NCBI GenBank assembly: GCA_003695725.1
Contig: RFHX01000114.1
Span: forward strand, 1 to 7,577
Source: Candidatus Schekmanbacteria bacterium
GTDB taxonomy: Bacteria > Schekmanbacteria > GWA2-38-11 > J061
Length of the DNA stretch: 7,577 bases
Direction: 5' to 3'
This document shows positions 7,101 to 7,577 of this stretch, piece by piece (position 1 is the first letter of the stretch; the number at the start of each line of letters is the position of its first letter). A program made the translations under genes and the position numbers. Below the pieces are notes generated by a model, which was not told the origin of the DNA, did no database searches, and worked only from the letters and a program-made list of their open reading frames with translations.

Positions 7101-7577
7101 AGGTGTTGATTTGAGTAAAGAAAATTGGAATACAAGACAAAAGTTTCTTCAGGAAAAGGTTTTGAGTGTTAGAAGAAGTGACAATACTCCAATACCCTTC
7201 AACGAATTACCTATCACAACAGCTTACCGTACAGGGAAAGAAATTAAAAACCAAGAAATTATTTTTGAATACAAAGATGGAAAAAAGCAGTATCTTTTAA
7301 TTCATATTCTTCCTTTAAAGAACTCAAAAGGTGAAGTTGAAAATATAGTTTCAATTTTCAAGGATATAACTCAACAAAAGGAATATGAAGAAACTCTGCG
7401 TAAACAAAGCGATGAACTAAACAATATCTTCACAAGTTTTCAAGATGCGCTCATTCTCGTAAATGACAAAGGTAAAATCCTGAAAATGAATTCAGCTTCG
7501 GAAAAGCTGCCATCTTTTCTTCCGGCTCGCCCATTGCCGATCGTGGCCAGCAGCTTTCCGCTTGCATCGCACACGAC
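4132..7577 (+). CDS. Large cytosolic multi-GAF/PAS sensor protein, probably a histidine kinase; 3' end beyond window
   Basis: An open frame of 1148 codons runs to the window edge with no stop. Numbered from ATG 4132, the domains are: a divergent GAF-like region (about 30-180), GAF (about 200-355), GAF (about 370-525), PAS (about 535-650, ending DIT 641-643), a coiled coil (about 645-680), GAF (about 666-825), PAS (about 838-950, ending DIT 941-943), PAS (about 958-1085, ending DIT 1078-1080) and the beginning of another PAS (from about 1092; ILKMNSASEKL). There is no transmembrane segment or signal peptide, so it should sense cytosolic signals. The second PAS has a cysteine/histidine cluster: C879, C884, C893, H895, H898. 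No output domain is visible; a C-terminal kinase is typical of this architecture, but GGDEF or phosphatase ends also occur. ATG 4132 directly follows an in-frame TGA; ATG 4183 is an alternative, and neither has a clear ribosome binding site. Codons after about 7500 (residue 1123) probably do not belong to this gene. Confidence 0.85.
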   Translation, partial: MKLYIDKKEIKTFYISDMSVRNKNKDETISQRINKYISSLGNCKNEKELAIKTSSYLLNLTNSQACLIFSSTGEKNLFKSNGIILGKRKIKCDCIIDANIKNGKEYLLKNLDLRKELIKSNCKDINLVSGHKYFSTFSIKGANNDISLLIELLKNESVFKNDELKISSSIVAHSQRILRNIERHSSYEEYAKKLKILNETIHIINDSHNLNELAEKIEPVMRKAIPYDSIVFATYDDSERYIVDLYIMYHEGVIKRNNLYAPTSIGKMKKELRKKKTIRIDDLSKNPFGLARIATLAEGMSSELIVGCISKGKILGVFVLVKKEKNFYTDEDEWFMRMIAKDITSAMVRFKTDEILRKQKIYSEISNKIIQKTLKSENAEKAAINLFSEIEKKLDFDTLKVGLFNNDLSEITIYLKPGNNKKLIGPQTFKYDEKRHKKVIDLLQSKRRYISADSEIGKSLFSEKVAAEENLQSAIIFPLSLPKRLLGFIAFLSKKKNIFGKHDIEGIALIAESFSLALENLLLKNEADIQKKNWESTFNSISDYILIIDRNGKILRLNKKSKKLLKKISGNDYNELSAKDFLNALKIPYAQSLKELVFKENLPVNQTLPSINNDKYYNILIDPIRKKPSKKCQEAVLQVKDITDIKKTEAELKNINQQYRKQNTKFKALSKIAEIINRDKTPQEIFEMIGKEVKRIIPFDSGKVWVFNKESKELDSIYTLTIYTEKFSASEAMKTGLQQSSVMEILKSGKPMIRNLKKGNPSYREDRFIKEANINSVLYIPLEAKEKITGCISLGSRRYNAFTTEDISFMKQIAGYISSYLENLKLLSELMQANIEWEKTFNSTSDYIFLTDSKNNIIKCNKSFQEDYLREETFLEKKCYEIFCKKNNDKNGCIHRKHTPDTFPNIFEFTDQEKGRTFVVSISPIGIFSDKKECYVHIVTDITKMKEAEKTILNLATQLNTVFENSPDGMILMDKEQKIVKFSKSAQKILGVDLSKENWNTRQKFLQEKVLSVRRSDNTPIPFNELPITTAYRTGKEIKNQEIIFEYKDGKKQYLLIHILPLKNSKGEVENIVSIFKDITQQKEYEETLRKQSDELNNIFTSFQDALILVNDKGKILKMNSASEKLPSFLPARPLPIVASSFPLASHT
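4145..4176 (+). promoter_or_regulatory. Candidate promoter just before the second possible start of the sensor gene
   Basis: An exact TTGACA (4145-4150) and TATATT (4171-4176, five of six) lie 20 nt apart, longer than the usual 16-19. The -10 ends only 6 nt before ATG 4183. If used, the transcript would begin at or beside that ATG and be leaderless, and the upstream ATG 4132 could not be the start from this promoter. The long spacer keeps confidence low. Confidence 0.3.
7488..7577 (-). CDS. Fragment of an NHL-repeat protein on the minus strand, likely from a chimeric contig end
   Basis: Read on the minus strand from 7577, the frame gives VVCDASGKLL and then TIGNGRAGRKDGSFSEAEF. This matches the well-known NHL beta-propeller repeat pattern of a variable strand, a G-x-G turn, DGS and then E-A-x-F. 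The resemblance stops at about 7488, where the reading continues into sequence complementary to the PAS-coding strand. This segment is about 58% G+C at 7501-7577, against about one third before it. It has no start or stop codon of its own here. The most likely explanation is that bases from another molecule or locus were joined at this edge. The call rests on pattern recognition of about 30 residues. Confidence 0.45.

Noticed and set aside
7488-7493. GAATTC near the right edge as a cloning (EcoRI) junction
   Set aside because: A six-base site is common by chance and no vector-like sequence follows; the flanking bases read as an NHL-repeat protein, so an assembly join is more likely.

Overview
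The window carries five convincing genes on AT-rich DNA (roughly one third G+C by eye): a glutamate/aspartate-type symporter, a small DNA-binding protein, a membrane diguanylate cyclase with two c-type heme motifs, a response regulator with an N-terminal DNA-binding domain, and a very large GAF/PAS sensor protein that runs off the right edge. The periplasmic CXXCH motifs imply a Gram-negative organism with cytochrome c maturation. The style (low G+C, heme-tagged sensors, long PAS/GAF chains) resembles anaerobic, respiration-rich lineages such as deltaproteobacteria, Nitrospirota or uncultivated relatives. The taxon cannot be fixed from the sequence alone.

Layout. Minus-strand genes at 38-1267 (symporter) and 1319-1525 (68-aa helix-turn-helix protein, TTG start) are 51 bp apart and may be one transcript. 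A 141-bp divergent spacer (1526-1666) has plausible overlapping promoters and an 11-bp inverted repeat. The diguanylate cyclase (1667-3439, plus) converges on the HTH-receiver gene (3452-4024, minus), with 12 bp between the stop codons. A second divergent spacer (4025-4131, or to 4182 if the later start is used) separates that regulator from the multi-sensor protein (4132 or 4183 onward, plus). No rRNA, tRNA, CRISPR array, transposon or convincing intrinsic terminator was seen. No gene-free stretch exceeds 300 bases.

Inferred working model: the cytosolic GAF/PAS protein probably ends in a kinase or other output domain beyond the window, and is a natural candidate to phosphorylate the divergently encoded HTH-receiver protein. 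The membrane heme protein would convert a periplasmic redox or ligand signal into cyclic di-GMP. The small HTH protein may control the symporter and/or the cyclase from the shared spacer.

The last ~80-90 bases look foreign. G+C rises to about 58% over 7501-7577, the PAS-type reading stops making sense, and the opposite strand reads as a good NHL-repeat fragment. This is most simply a chimeric join at the edge of an assembled contig, so the 3' end should not be trusted as part of the sensor gene.
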